A stretch of 64,000 nt of DNA from an uncultured Woeseiaceae bacterium (GTDB lineage: Bacteria > Pseudomonadota > Gammaproteobacteria > Steroidobacterales > Woeseiaceae), in NCBI GenBank assembly GCA_945788625.1, contig CALZMQ010000014.1, forward strand, positions 1 through 64,000, in the 5' to 3' direction. Below the pieces are notes generated by a model that saw only the letters and a list, made by a program, of their open reading frames with translations, was not told the origin of the DNA and made no database searches. Made by a program: the position numbers and the translations under genes. Of this stretch, positions 33,280 to 41,342 are shown piece after piece (the stretch's first letter is position 1; the number at the start of each line of letters is the position of its first letter).

Positions 33280-35049
33280 ATGGGTTTGAATACACAGACC
33301 ACAGTGTCGAGTTCTGCGCGCACGTTAATCGTTGTTGCGACGATACTGTCGATACTCAGCGCCTGCGCAACTCGAACAAGTGTACCGAGAGAAGAAATCA
33401 CGATTTCCCTCATCGGTACCAACGATGTTCACGGCGAACTGATTTCGAGACCCGCGCGCGGCGGGCTGGTTGCGATTTCGGCATACGTCGACGCCGTTCG
33501 TGCGGCCCGCAGTCAGGACAACGGTGCGGTGCTGCTCATAGATGCCGGCGACATGTGGCAGGGAACGCTCGAATCCAACCTCGTCGAAGGCGCCGCCGTG
33601 GTCGAGGCCTACAATGCGATCGGCTACGACGCGGCCGCCATCGGCAACCACGAATTCGACTTCGGCCCGATCGGCAATAAAGCGATCCCGGAAGACGTCA
33701 ACGACGATCCTCGTGGCGCCCTGAAGAAACGTGTATCCGAAGCGGCCTTTCCGATTCTTGCCGCGAATTTGATCGACGAGGCCGCGGGAAGCCCGGTCGC
33801 CTGGGACAACGTTCAGCCTTCGGTGATCGTCGACGTCGCCGGCATCAAGGTAGGCATCATCGGTGTCATTTCGGAGAAAGCCCTGTACGCGACGATTTCG
33901 GCGAATACGATCGGGCTCAGGATCGCGCCGATCGTACCGACAATTATCGCTGAGGCGACCAGGTTGCGCGCCGACGGCGCGTCGATAGTCATCGTGACCG
34001 CGCACGCCGGAGGGCGTTGCACGAATTTCGAACGCCGCACCGATGTCTCGTCCTGCGACCTGTCAGGCGAAATTTTCCGCGTGGCGTCCGAACTGCCCGA
34101 GAAATTCGTCGACCACATTTTCGCAGGCCACGTTCATGAGGGCATCGCACACATTGTCAACGGCATTTCGATTACCTCCGGCTATTCCAATACACGCGCA
34201 TTCAGCCGCGTCGACCTGGGATTCTGTCCTGACATCGGCAGCGTCTGCTCCCGTGCAGTACATGCGCCGCATCACGCTTGCCTGTCAGTGCAACGATCCA
34301 CCGGTGCGTGCGCCCGTCCCGATGACGATCCCGCCGAAGTCGTCGCCGCCGTCTACGAGGGCCGCGAGCTGACGCCTGACCCGGTTGTTGTCGCAATAGC
34401 CGCGCGAGCGGCGCAATTTGCAGAGACAATCAAGGGCGAGAAACTCGGCGTGCGGCTACAGGCTGGTTTCTGGCACCCGCCCGCAACTGAATCGCCGCTA
34501 GCCAACCTGATGACCGATGCGTTGCTCGACGCGATGGACGCGGATATTGCGCTGCACAATGTCGTCGGTGGCATACGCGACATTCTGCCGCAAGGCGATT
34601 TAGCCTACGGCTCGGTTTACCAGATGTTCCCATTCGACAATCGTGTCGTGATGCTCGACCTGAGCGGGCGGGAACTTCGGGAAGTCATCGCCGCGCAGGT
34701 TCGTAATCATCACCGGCGCGCCGGCTTCTCCGGAATGCGCGTGTTCGTGGGCTGCGCCGAAGACAAGATGGACGTCGTCATGAAACTCGCGGAGGGCAAA
34801 CCGATACGGGATGACGACCGGGTCCGTGTGGTTGTGAACGACTACCTTGCGTTGGGTGGAGACGGCATACTGACGCCCATCATGCCCGACGGGGGTTTCG
34901 CTGTGAACGAAGGCATGCCGCTGACGCGCGACGTGCTCATCGACTGGTTCCGGGCCAGGACGGAACCGCTGCATCCCGACGATTTCATGAGCACGGATAA
35001 CCCGCGATGGAACCTGCCGGCAATGATGCCGGACTCCTGCATGCCGTGA
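33280..35049 (+). CDS. 5'-nucleotidase/metallophosphoesterase-family lipoprotein
   Basis: 589 residues. Lipoprotein signal with lipobox ILSAC (Cys29). The metallophosphoesterase domain has the dimetal motifs TNDVHGEL, DAGDMWQGT, IGNHEFDFG, VTAHAGG and FAGHVHEG. The C-terminal nucleotide-binding domain (about 370-560) has TESPLANLMTDALLDAMDADIALHN, GDLAYGSVYQMFPFDNRVVMLDLSG and VNDYLALGGDG. Such enzymes remove phosphate from extracellular nucleotides. The final bases overlap an acyl-CoA synthetase remnant, and the tail may have been altered by that rearrangement. The GAGGAA lies very close to the ATG, so a TTG at 33286 is a possible alternative start. Confidence 0.88.
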   Translation: MGLNTQTTVSSSARTLIVVATILSILSACATRTSVPREEITISLIGTNDVHGELISRPARGGLVAISAYVDAVRAARSQDNGAVLLIDAGDMWQGTLESNLVEGAAVVEAYNAIGYDAAAIGNHEFDFGPIGNKAIPEDVNDDPRGALKKRVSEAAFPILAANLIDEAAGSPVAWDNVQPSVIVDVAGIKVGIIGVISEKALYATISANTIGLRIAPIVPTIIAEATRLRADGASIVIVTAHAGGRCTNFERRTDVSSCDLSGEIFRVASELPEKFVDHIFAGHVHEGIAHIVNGISITSGYSNTRAFSRVDLGFCPDIGSVCSRAVHAPHHACLSVQRSTGACARPDDDPAEVVAAVYEGRELTPDPVVVAIAARAAQFAETIKGEKLGVRLQAGFWHPPATESPLANLMTDALLDAMDADIALHNVVGGIRDILPQGDLAYGSVYQMFPFDNRVVMLDLSGRELREVIAAQVRNHHRRAGFSGMRVFVGCAEDKMDVVMKLAEGKPIRDDDRVRVVVNDYLALGGDGILTPIMPDGGFAVNEGMPLTRDVLIDWFRARTEPLHPDDFMSTDNPRWNLPAMMPDSCMP

Positions 35050-35174
35050 CGCCCGGCTACTGGAATGCGCCGGCGGAAACCGAAGCGGCGTTTATCGACG
35101 ACTGGTTCAAGACGGGAGACATCGGATGGGTCGAAGCCGACGGCACGGAATCTCAAATCGGGCGCCGAACTTAG
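35046..35174 (+). pseudogene. Remnant of an AMP-forming acyl-CoA synthetase
   Basis: In frame from 35046 the sequence reads VTPGYWNAPAETEAAFIDD, then WFKTGDIGWVEADGTES, before running into a stop at 35174. This is the region around the conserved GYW...ET...F.D.WF.TGDIG motif of fatty-acyl and malonyl-CoA synthetases, but nothing of the family lies before or after it. The 42-codon scrap abuts the 5'-nucleotidase stop, so a deletion or recombination joined the two. It is unrelated in position to the intact prpE at 53521. The next 207 bases hold no recognisable gene. Confidence 0.75.
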
Positions 35175-35381
35175 CGACGAGCAGGTTCGCGCTTAGTGAG
35201 CTGGCTGTGATCGTTGGTACCCGATCGGTCGTAGGCGACAAAACTGGGACAGAACCAGACGCCCAACAGACCGCTACCAGCCCAAGAGCAGCCGCTCGAT
35301 TGACCGCTTTCGGGGTATGATGTATTTCTGCTTATGACCCATTGCAGCCCCTCGACTCAAGCATGAAAAGTAAGACTTAGG

Positions 35382-35864
35382 ATGAACCTTGCAACCGGTG
35401 TTTTCGACGTTTGGCCATTTCGGCGAGACTCGGATGCGACTAGGTTTTTTCTCCTCTACACGTCTCAAACTAAGGCAGATAGATACTTCAATGGCGGGCG
35501 TTTCTGGCAGATTCCAAGCAATGCCGTACGAGAAGGCGAGTCAATTGAGAACGCAATTCTTCGGCGCTTAGGAGACAACGGGCTTACTGCGTCGACGATC
35601 TGGGCTGGCGAGCACGCCTACATCATATATAACCGCCGTTTTCAGGAGATGCAGTTAATCGGTGTATACGCGGCTGAAATCAAGCGGGCTGATGTTCAAC
35701 TTGATCCCGACGAGAACTCCGAGTACGGGTGGTACACACTGGACGAGTCTCTTGATCGAGTTCACTTCCGAGGCCTCAAGGAGGGGCTGCGCTCCGTTCA
35801 TGAATACATTACAGGAGTTTCGGAGCCTGCCGAAGAGCTTTGTTTATACCGAGAATCAAAGTGA
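35382..35864 (+). CDS. NUDIX-fold-like protein with degenerate catalytic box
   Basis: 160 residues. The N-terminal strands (FFLLYTSQTKADRYFNGGRFWQIPSNAVREGES) and the terminal TLDESLDRVHFRGLKEGLRSVHEYI look like a NUDIX hydrolase of the dATP/dihydroneopterin pyrophosphohydrolase kind. The NUDIX box, however, reads ESIENAILRRLGDNGL: the RE and EE positions of the canonical REUXEEXGU motif are R-R and G-D, so the metal-binding glutamates are missing. It is either inactive, a binding protein, or repurposed. Its codon usage and AT content differ from neighbours, and it sits in a patch with decayed genes, suggesting acquired DNA. Confidence 0.6.
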   Translation: MNLATGVFDVWPFRRDSDATRFFLLYTSQTKADRYFNGGRFWQIPSNAVREGESIENAILRRLGDNGLTASTIWAGEHAYIIYNRRFQEMQLIGVYAAEIKRADVQLDPDENSEYGWYTLDESLDRVHFRGLKEGLRSVHEYITGVSEPAEELCLYRESK

Positions 35865-36079
35865 CGTAACTGTGTATTGGGCGTCGGCTTCTGGCCAAAC
35901 TGAGTCGGTCAGAGTGTCCCCAAACAAGACGCTCAGGCGACCGCTATTGGAAAAAGCCGCCACTCATTAGCAAAGGAATGTCCTGACCCAAACGTACCGC
36001 TCGGACGCCATTCTCAAGCCTTTAATGACTACGTTTTACACTGATTAATTCTATTAAATACAGTGAGATAAGTATATGC

Positions 36080-36099
36080 TACTGTATATTGTAACAGTA
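36080..36099. promoter_or_regulatory. LexA/SOS box
   Basis: TACTG-N10-CAGTA, with the inner core CTGT-N8-ACAG, matches the E. coli-type LexA operator consensus at every conserved outer position, and the central ten bases (TATATTGTAA) are the expected AT-rich filler. It lies 28 bases before the ATG of the HNH-family gene, inside a strikingly AT-rich stretch. A related half, ATACAGT at 36058-36064, forms a wider inverted repeat with it. Confidence 0.75.
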
Positions 36100-36127
36100 T
36101 TTAATTTGTCTGTTTGGAGCGCCTGTC

Positions 36128-37233
36128 ATGCCCTCTTCTGTCGCCCAATTACACCCCAGGTACACCCGTTCCGAGTCGCTCGGCGACGAGATCACCGAAC
36201 TCTATGGATTCATCACCGCTGCTACTTACGACTTATTAGTGAAGATCCGTGAGTTCGACCGAGAAGGACTGTGGAAGCTGGAAGGCATCTGTTCCTGTGC
36301 CCACTGGCTCAACTGGAAGTGCGGTATCGGCATGAACGCCGGGCGAGAGAAAGTACGGGTGGCGAATGCACTCGCTGACCTGGCAAAGATCAGCGAAGCA
36401 TTTCGGCTGGGTGAAATCAGCTACTCGAAAGTCCGTGCTATCACACGGGTGGCGACACCCCATAACGAGGATTACCTGTTGATGATCGCTCAACATGGTA
36501 CTGCCCATCATGTCGAGTCTCTCGTGCGCGGTTATCGGCGGGCGGAGCGATTGAACGACGAGGACGTTGCTTCGCAGCAGTTCAATAGCCGCTCCCTGAC
36601 GTATCGCTGGGACGATGACGGTTCTTTGCTGTCTCGGCGGATCGCTACCAGGTGATGCTGCACTTGCACCCCCACGTTACCGCGGTAACGTCGGAGCGGG
36701 AATCAGGCCACATCGAGGACGGTCCACACGTTACCGCGGTAACGTCGGAAAGAATATGCTGCGACACCTCCATCAGCACGCTGGTCGAGGATGAGATAGG
36801 CGAACCGCTGTCCATTGGCCGCAAATCTCGCGTTATTCCACCTGCAATGCGGCGTGCATTGAAAGCCAGGGACAAGAACTGCCGCTTTCCGGGCTGCACA
36901 CACCGCTACCGCATCGACGGACACCACATCAAGCACTGGGCCAATGGTGGTGAGACGAGTCTCGACAACCTGGTGCAGCTGTGTCGCTTTCACCATACGC
37001 TGGTGCACGAGGGTGGATTTGCTTGCGAGAAGGACAAGGACGGGAATGTCGTCTTCAGGAACCCGCTGGGGCACAGAATCGATGCGTCGGGCCAGGGCTC
37101 ACGGTCATTCAATGACGAAGTCGTTGCTAACGCCAGGGAAATACTCGAAGACCGCCACATCCACTCACAGACCTGTGTCACGAAGTGGCGGGGTGAAAAG
37201 ATGGATTGTGACCTCGCCGTTGGGCATCTGTGA
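36128..37233 (+). pseudogene. DUF222/HNH endonuclease gene broken by internal deletion and frameshift
   Basis: Two frames together give one protein of the DUF222 (13E12-type)/HNH family. The first (36128-36655) supplies the DUF222 helices, ICSCAHWLNWKCGIGMNAGREKVRVA, down to TYRWDDDGSLL. The second, entered at SADRYQVMLHL just before 36652, continues to the HNH nuclease core: RDKNCRFPGC, YRIDGHHIKHWANGGETSLDNLVQLCRFHHTLVHEGG. Intact relatives have roughly 90-100 residues between DDDGSL and ADRYQV; here they are missing and the join is out of frame. The HNH part keeps its Cys pairs and HH...H residues, so a short protein from GTG 36652 could be made. Two copies of an 18-bp palindrome lie inside the second part. 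Members are mobile-element-like and multi-copy in many genomes. Confidence 0.8.
36673..36749. repeat. Duplicated 23-bp unit containing an 18-bp perfect palindrome
   Basis: CACGTTACCGCGGTAACGTC, followed by GGA, occurs at 36673-36695 and again at 36727-36749, exactly 54 bases (18 codons) apart. Within each, ACGTTACCGCGGTAACGT (36674-36691, 36728-36745) is its own reverse complement. In frame it encodes HVTAVTSE twice, in a linker where relatives have unrelated sequence. It looks like a short palindromic element inserted into the gene and tolerated in frame. Confidence 0.8.
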
Positions 37234-37268
37234 GCGCTGCGGGATCGGCAGGACTCCGATAATTACGA

Positions 37269-37535
37269 CTAGGCCAGGTGCTCGTCGATTGTGTTCTCTA
37301 TGGCAGACCGTATCGGCCCTTCCATGATCTTCAACGCGAGCCCCAGTTTGACCTGCAGCTCGATGCTCTCCTCCGCCACGATCAGGTGACCGTTCACACC
37401 CGTGCCTTTGACGACCAGGTAATCGCCCTGCCAGGTCGAGGTCAGCGAATATTGCTGCGAGAGGTTGCCCGCGATCCGGTCCGCCCGGCTGCGCGCTTCC
37501 TCGATACCCAGCCGGTGGCTTCGCCTGATTATCAT
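37269..37535 (-). CDS. Polyhydroxyalkanoic acid system family protein (PHA granule region)
   Basis: 88 residues beginning MIIRRSHRLGIEEARSRADRIA, continuing LSQQYSLTSTWQGDYLVVKGTGVNGHLIVAEESIELQVKLGLALKIMEGPI. This is the pattern of the small 'PHA granule region' family: an N-terminal helix with R-S-H-L, then a DYLVVKG...G.L.V....I...V.LG strand region ending in an amphipathic helix. Members are usually encoded beside phasins or PHA synthase genes. It is divergent from the phasin gene at 37636, sharing a 100-base control region. No PHA synthase is in the window. Confidence 0.8.
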   Translation of the reverse strand: MIIRRSHRLGIEEARSRADRIAGNLSQQYSLTSTWQGDYLVVKGTGVNGHLIVAEESIELQVKLGLALKIMEGPIRSAIENTIDEHLA

Positions 37536-37635
37536 TCGATGTTTTCCCCAAATGGCCGTTTTCTAGTGTGAACACCCTAATCCTAGCAGCTACGATTCAA
37601 CCATGGCAGCACAAGCAAACCAATGGAGAACGATG

Positions 37636-38181
37636 ATGGCTGGCAAGAAAGGTAAGACAAAACAGAAAGATAGCGACAAGAGAGTCGCTGAGATTGCGGA
37701 ACAGCTGGAACACGCATTCCTCGCTGGGCTCGGAGCATTGTCGAACGCACAGCAGGCCGGTGCAAAGACTTTCGATTCGCTCGTAAAACAGGGTGAGGAC
37801 TTCCGCAAGAAGACCACGAAGAAGACCGAGTCGCTGATTGACGACGTGCAGGAGGCTATTCGGGACATGTCCGACGACGCTCAGTCCAAGGCCACCGGCC
37901 TGCTGGGCCAGGTACGCGACAAATCGCAGCTCAAGAAGCTGTACGGCGTCTTCGACAAACGCGTAGCGGATGCCATGGATCGAATGAACGTTCCGAGCAA
38001 GAACGACATCGATGCGATCAACAGGAAGCTGAACAAGATCATCAAGCTGCTCGATGACAAGCCGAAAGCGACGAAGCCGCGTGCTACGCCGAAGCCAAAG
38101 ACAGCGAAGAGCACCGCGAAGAAGACTGCGAGAAAGACGGCCAAGAAGGCTGTCCGCAAGACGACACCGAAAGCGGCCTAG
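37636..38181 (+). CDS. Phasin family protein with basic C-terminal tail (PhaF-like)
   Basis: 181 residues from the ATG at 37636, seven bases after GGAG; in-frame starts at 37603 and 37633 are possible. The N-terminal 110 residues form the phasin coiled-coil (LEHAFLAGLGALSNAQQAGAKTFDSLVKQGEDFRKK). After about residue 140 comes a Lys/Ala/Pro/Thr-rich tail (KPKTAKSTAKKTARKTAKKA) like the histone-like DNA-binding repeats of PhaF. PhaF coats polyhydroxyalkanoate granules and tethers them to the nucleoid. Followed 30 bases later by a second phasin, then a terminator. Confidence 0.88.
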   Translation: MAGKKGKTKQKDSDKRVAEIAEQLEHAFLAGLGALSNAQQAGAKTFDSLVKQGEDFRKKTTKKTESLIDDVQEAIRDMSDDAQSKATGLLGQVRDKSQLKKLYGVFDKRVADAMDRMNVPSKNDIDAINRKLNKIIKLLDDKPKATKPRATPKPKTAKSTAKKTARKTAKKAVRKTTPKAA

Positions 38182-38211
38182 TACGGGACGTAACAGGTAA
38201 GGAGTGATGAA

Positions 38212-38565
38212 ATGACGGAGAAGAAAGTGACAAAGAGAAAAGCAGCGCCAAAGAAAGCCAAATCGGTATTCGAGATGCTGGAAGAAAGCGTGGTTGGCAA
38301 ACCCATCAAGATCGTCAACAGGACGTTCCTGGCAAGCCTGGGCCTTGTATCCACGATGCAAACCGAGTTCACGAAGTTTCAGTCCGATTTCGAAAAGACA
38401 TTCGACAAACTCGTGAAGGACGGTGAAAAGGCACGCGACCGCTATCGCGCTGGTTTCAAGAACCTTCGCGAAGACGTCAAGGATTTCGGTGAAGAAGTCG
38501 TCGACGAGGTGGTCGAAGTCAAAGATCGCGTCGTTGAGAACGTCAAATCGGCCGCCGCCGACTAA
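38212..38565 (+). CDS. Small phasin family protein (PhaI-like)
   Basis: 117 residues: a short basic start (MTEKKVTKRKAAPKKAKS), then a phasin helix FEMLEESVVGKPIKIVNRTFLASLGLVSTMQTEFTKFQSDFEKTFDKLVKDGEKARDR, ending in an acidic heptad-like EEVVDEVVEVKDRVVENV coiled-coil. It resembles the first domain of the upstream phasin but lacks the long basic tail, as PhaI relates to PhaF. A GTAAGGAG lies at a normal distance before the ATG. It ends 27 bases before a strong terminator, closing the two-gene operon. Confidence 0.85.
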   Translation: MTEKKVTKRKAAPKKAKSVFEMLEESVVGKPIKIVNRTFLASLGLVSTMQTEFTKFQSDFEKTFDKLVKDGEKARDRYRAGFKNLREDVKDFGEEVVDEVVEVKDRVVENVKSAAAD

Positions 38566-38592
38566 GGCTCACGAAACAAGCACGCCTTGGGC

Positions 38593-38620
38593 AAAGGGCC
38601 GCACATTGCGGCCCTTTTTT
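38593..38620 (+). terminator. Rho-independent terminator after the phasin operon
   Basis: AAAGGGCCGCA (38593-38603) pairs perfectly with TGCGGCCCTTT (38607-38617) around a 3-base loop, and the T-run ends at 38620. It lies 27 bases after the second phasin stop. Confidence 0.9.
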
Positions 38621-38695
38621 CGTTCATCGGTTTTAGTCGTCTACCTGGCGTGGCTCCTTGCTGGCAATTCCTCCGAACTTGCCGGCAAAGTGCGC

Positions 38696-39286
38696 TCAGA
38701 GCGTTGCTGTCATGATGATCGACGCCGCCTCATCCAGGTGTTTGTCGTAATAGTAGGGTTCCGCGGCCACGTAGATCATCATGTAGAGCAGCTTGTTGGC
38801 AATAAAGGCGCCTGCCATTCCATGATAGTCGGGGCTATCCGTCAGAGATGCATCGAAATCGAAGAGCACGCCGCGATGCTGGCCGAAGCGATGCGGGCGC
38901 AAGCCGGAAGTATTGACGACGGCGTTGCCTTCGCCGAAGAACTTGACCAGTGACGATTCGGTCAGCTCTTCCAGTTCGTTGGGAAGCATATCGGACTTGA
39001 ACGACGGCAGGGCAGCGGATTTGTCGCGGCTTATGAATATCGTCTCGCCATCAGGTACAGCGGGAATAATGATGATCCGATCCAGCAGCAGGCCGTCTCG
39101 CGTCCATACCTGTGTGCCTTTTCGCGTATTGGACGTCAGCATCGATGGTGCGGCGTTCCAGGTAGTGGTCGGCCTTACGTTCAGGCCTTCGACGGCCGTC
39201 GTACCCGGCACGACGGCGACATAGCCCGTCACACAGCCGCTGGTGAAGAATGCCAACAAGAGGATTATCGCGGTGCGCAGTTTCAT
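38696..39286 (-). CDS. Uncharacterised lipoprotein
   Basis: 196 residues: lipoprotein signal with lipobox FTSGC (Cys18), then a compact beta-rich body including RKGTQVWTRDGLLLDRIIIIPAVPDGETIF and HRGVLFDFDASLTDSPDYHGMAGAFIANKLLYMMIYVAAE, ending in a helix. I recognise no named family, although the layout (lipid anchor, extracellular sandwich) is common among small outer-membrane lipoproteins. Last of three leftward genes with an M48 protease and another lipoprotein: it begins 2 bases after the protease stop, so all three are surely co-transcribed. Confidence 0.75.
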   Translation of the reverse strand: MKLRTAIILLLAFFTSGCVTGYVAVVPGTTAVEGLNVRPTTTWNAAPSMLTSNTRKGTQVWTRDGLLLDRIIIIPAVPDGETIFISRDKSAALPSFKSDMLPNELEELTESSLVKFFGEGNAVVNTSGLRPHRFGQHRGVLFDFDASLTDSPDYHGMAGAFIANKLLYMMIYVAAEPYYYDKHLDEAASIIMTATL

Positions 39287-39288
39287 GA

Positions 39289-40461
39289 TTATTCTTCCTC
39301 CAGATAAAACTCGATCATCGCCCGGTCAGAGGCGTCAGGTTTGATTTCCAGGTATTCGCTGAAATAATTGCGTGCCTGTGCCACGTCATCCGTCTTGAGG
39401 CTGAGATAGCCCAGGTTCTTGTAGGCTTCGGGCGGCGGGTTTCCGAGCGCGATCGATTTCAGGTATGCATCCGCCGCGCGCTCGCGGTCGCCTTCTTCAT
39501 CGCGCTGGCGATACATTTCCCCGTGAAAATAATGCACGAGGCTCTCTTCGATGCCCATGCTCACGTGCCGCCGCAACATGTCTTCGGTACGCCCGAATCG
39601 ATTCGTGTCGATCTGGTCTTCCATCAGAAACAGGTAGTGCTTGTTGAGTACCGCGATATGCCTGTCGGCGCTGCTGTCGAACGGGTCTCCCGGGCCGTAT
39701 TTATCGTTTACCCACTCTTCGAGCTCCTTCGCACGCTTTTCCGAGTCCGGGTGCGTCTTGGAGAAAATACCGGGCTCGCGTTGCTTGACGGTTGCGGCTT
39801 CTTCCTCGTCGACGACATGGTTCCACACCTGGTATGCCGCATGCGGATCCATCTCGGCTTCCGCCATGATTTGCACGCCCAGGAAGTCTGCCTCGGATTC
39901 CTGATCGCGGCTGTAGGCCAGTACGCTCATCGCTGCCATCAACTGACCGGCTGGCACGGAATAACCGGTAGCGAGAATCAAACCGAGATCGAAGATGGAA
40001 CCTGCAGCCAGTTTCGCTTTTATGCTCCTGAACCGCTCGAGAGTGTGCATCCTCGTGTAATGCGCGATCTCATGCCCGATTACGGCGGCGAGTTCATCTT
40101 CGCTCGTCGTCCGGACAAGCAGACCGGTCCAGATCTGCATCATTCCCGTCGCTGTCATCGACGCATTGAACCCGGGATTGCGCACCAGGTAGACGCGGAT
40201 ATCGTTGCAGTAGTCGCCGGCAACTTCGCAGACCAGCGTCCGCAAATAGATGTTGATATCAGGGTCGGTAACGAGCAGCGGCGACTTTTGCAGCATCGTC
40301 TCGTATTCCACCAACTCCATCCAGATGCCCTGCTCATCCCGGGCTTCCTGGGGTTCATACCCTGGTGGAATCTTGTGCTCGATCGTTTCCGGGGCGGCTG
40401 TGACGGTACCCGTCACAAACAGCGACAGCAGCGCAACCAGTCCGGGAGAACGTGCTTTCAT
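39289..40461 (-). CDS. Secreted M48-family metalloprotease with TPR tail
   Basis: 390 residues from the ATG at 40461, which begins a signal peptide (LVALLSLFVTGTVTAAPE) and lies 5 bases after the upstream stop; an in-frame ATG at 40566 lies inside that upstream gene. The protease domain has AAVIGHEIAHYTRMH (HEXXH) and the third ligand in RDQESEADFLGVQIM. Residues about 290-390 form tetratricopeptide-like helices (HYFHGEMYRQRDEEGDRERAADAYLKSIALGNPPPEAYKNLGYL). This is the BepA/LoiP-like organisation used in outer-membrane quality control. Its lipoprotein neighbours suggest an envelope function. Confidence 0.88.
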   Translation of the reverse strand: MKARSPGLVALLSLFVTGTVTAAPETIEHKIPPGYEPQEARDEQGIWMELVEYETMLQKSPLLVTDPDINIYLRTLVCEVAGDYCNDIRVYLVRNPGFNASMTATGMMQIWTGLLVRTTSEDELAAVIGHEIAHYTRMHTLERFRSIKAKLAAGSIFDLGLILATGYSVPAGQLMAAMSVLAYSRDQESEADFLGVQIMAEAEMDPHAAYQVWNHVVDEEEAATVKQREPGIFSKTHPDSEKRAKELEEWVNDKYGPGDPFDSSADRHIAVLNKHYLFLMEDQIDTNRFGRTEDMLRRHVSMGIEESLVHYFHGEMYRQRDEEGDRERAADAYLKSIALGNPPPEAYKNLGYLSLKTDDVAQARNYFSEYLEIKPDASDRAMIEFYLEEE

Positions 40462-40466
40462 GTTAA

Positions 40467-41213
40467 TCAACCCGTCGGCATGCTCTTGAACAGGCCGCTT
40501 ACCGCCGTCCTGGCGCCATTGGGGTCCCGCATCTCCCCGCCGCCGAGCGCCACGCTGTTGAACCACACGACATTTCCGGTTCTCAGGTCTACTAAAGACG
40601 CGAACCCGCCCTCATAGCCACCCGCTACTCCGACGCCCGCAGCCGCCGCGAGAATGGCGAACGCAACCCGTCCGCCCGACGCCTGGTAGTCGCGGTAGTA
40701 AACGAATAACAGGTAGTCCGCGTTGTACTTGTCGCCAATCTCATTGACCCCGGGGCCGAGGGACCAGTCGAATTTTCGTTGATTGTCAGGCAGTTCCTTG
40801 CTCGGCAGGCCCCACGCGCCGAAGTGATTCTGCTGCAGAGTCATGCCGACTGCAGCGTGAAGCTTGCGATATCTGTCCTCCTCCTTGCTCAGCGATGCGG
40901 CACCGTCGATCATGGTCAGATCCGTCCCTATCGAATCCGCATGCTCTTGTAACGCAACCGTGAAGTTCTGCTGCGCTGCCTCGGTCCACTCCCGGTGCGG
41001 TTCCGACACACCACTGGCGGTAAGCAGGTAGTACTTGATGTCGGGTGGCATCAGCAGAATCCGCGGATTCTCCACGACGGACTCCAGCTGATCGATCTGG
41101 CTGGCCGTTTGGGTCGCCGCACAGCCAGTGAGCAAAATGACACCGGACGCGAGCAACACAAGTGGCTTCAGAATTCGGCGGGAGACTCTTTCGACGGTGT
41201 TCTGATCAGACAT
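40467..41213 (-). CDS. Uncharacterised lipoprotein
   Basis: 248 residues from the ATG at 41213 (MSDQNTVERVS), preceded by GGAGGC; in-frame sequence further upstream is non-coding. The signal and lipobox are LLTGC (Cys near 30). The mature part includes ILLMPPDIKYYLLTASGVSEPHREWTEAAQQNFTVALQEH and DADYLLFVYYRDY-like and VDLRTGNVVWFNSVALGGGEMRDPNGA segments. The latter resembles penicillin-binding-protein-activator/Lpo-like or CsgG-like lipoproteins, but not closely enough to name. First gene of the operon with the M48 protease and the smaller lipoprotein. Confidence 0.7.
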   Translation of the reverse strand: MSDQNTVERVSRRILKPLVLLASGVILLTGCAATQTASQIDQLESVVENPRILLMPPDIKYYLLTASGVSEPHREWTEAAQQNFTVALQEHADSIGTDLTMIDGAASLSKEEDRYRKLHAAVGMTLQQNHFGAWGLPSKELPDNQRKFDWSLGPGVNEIGDKYNADYLLFVYYRDYQASGGRVAFAILAAAAGVGVAGGYEGGFASLVDLRTGNVVWFNSVALGGGEMRDPNGARTAVSGLFKSMPTG

Positions 41214-41342
41214 GAGGATGCCTCCGTGTAGCGCATTTTTTTGTATTGCGAGTGAAACACTTTGTACCCCGAAGATACGCCACTCGCGCCAGTTACACAA
41301 AGCCCGAGCAAGCTCGATCCGCCCGAGTCATAGCGAGATTTT

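Noticed and set aside
35175..36127. AT-richer interval considered as an integron or prophage fragment
   Set aside because: No integrase, no convincing attC or att repeat and no phage genes; only a degenerate NUDIX-like gene and a LexA box are visible.
36673..36749. Repeats considered as a minimal CRISPR array
   Set aside because: Only two units, both palindromic and within a coding frame, with no cas genes nearby.
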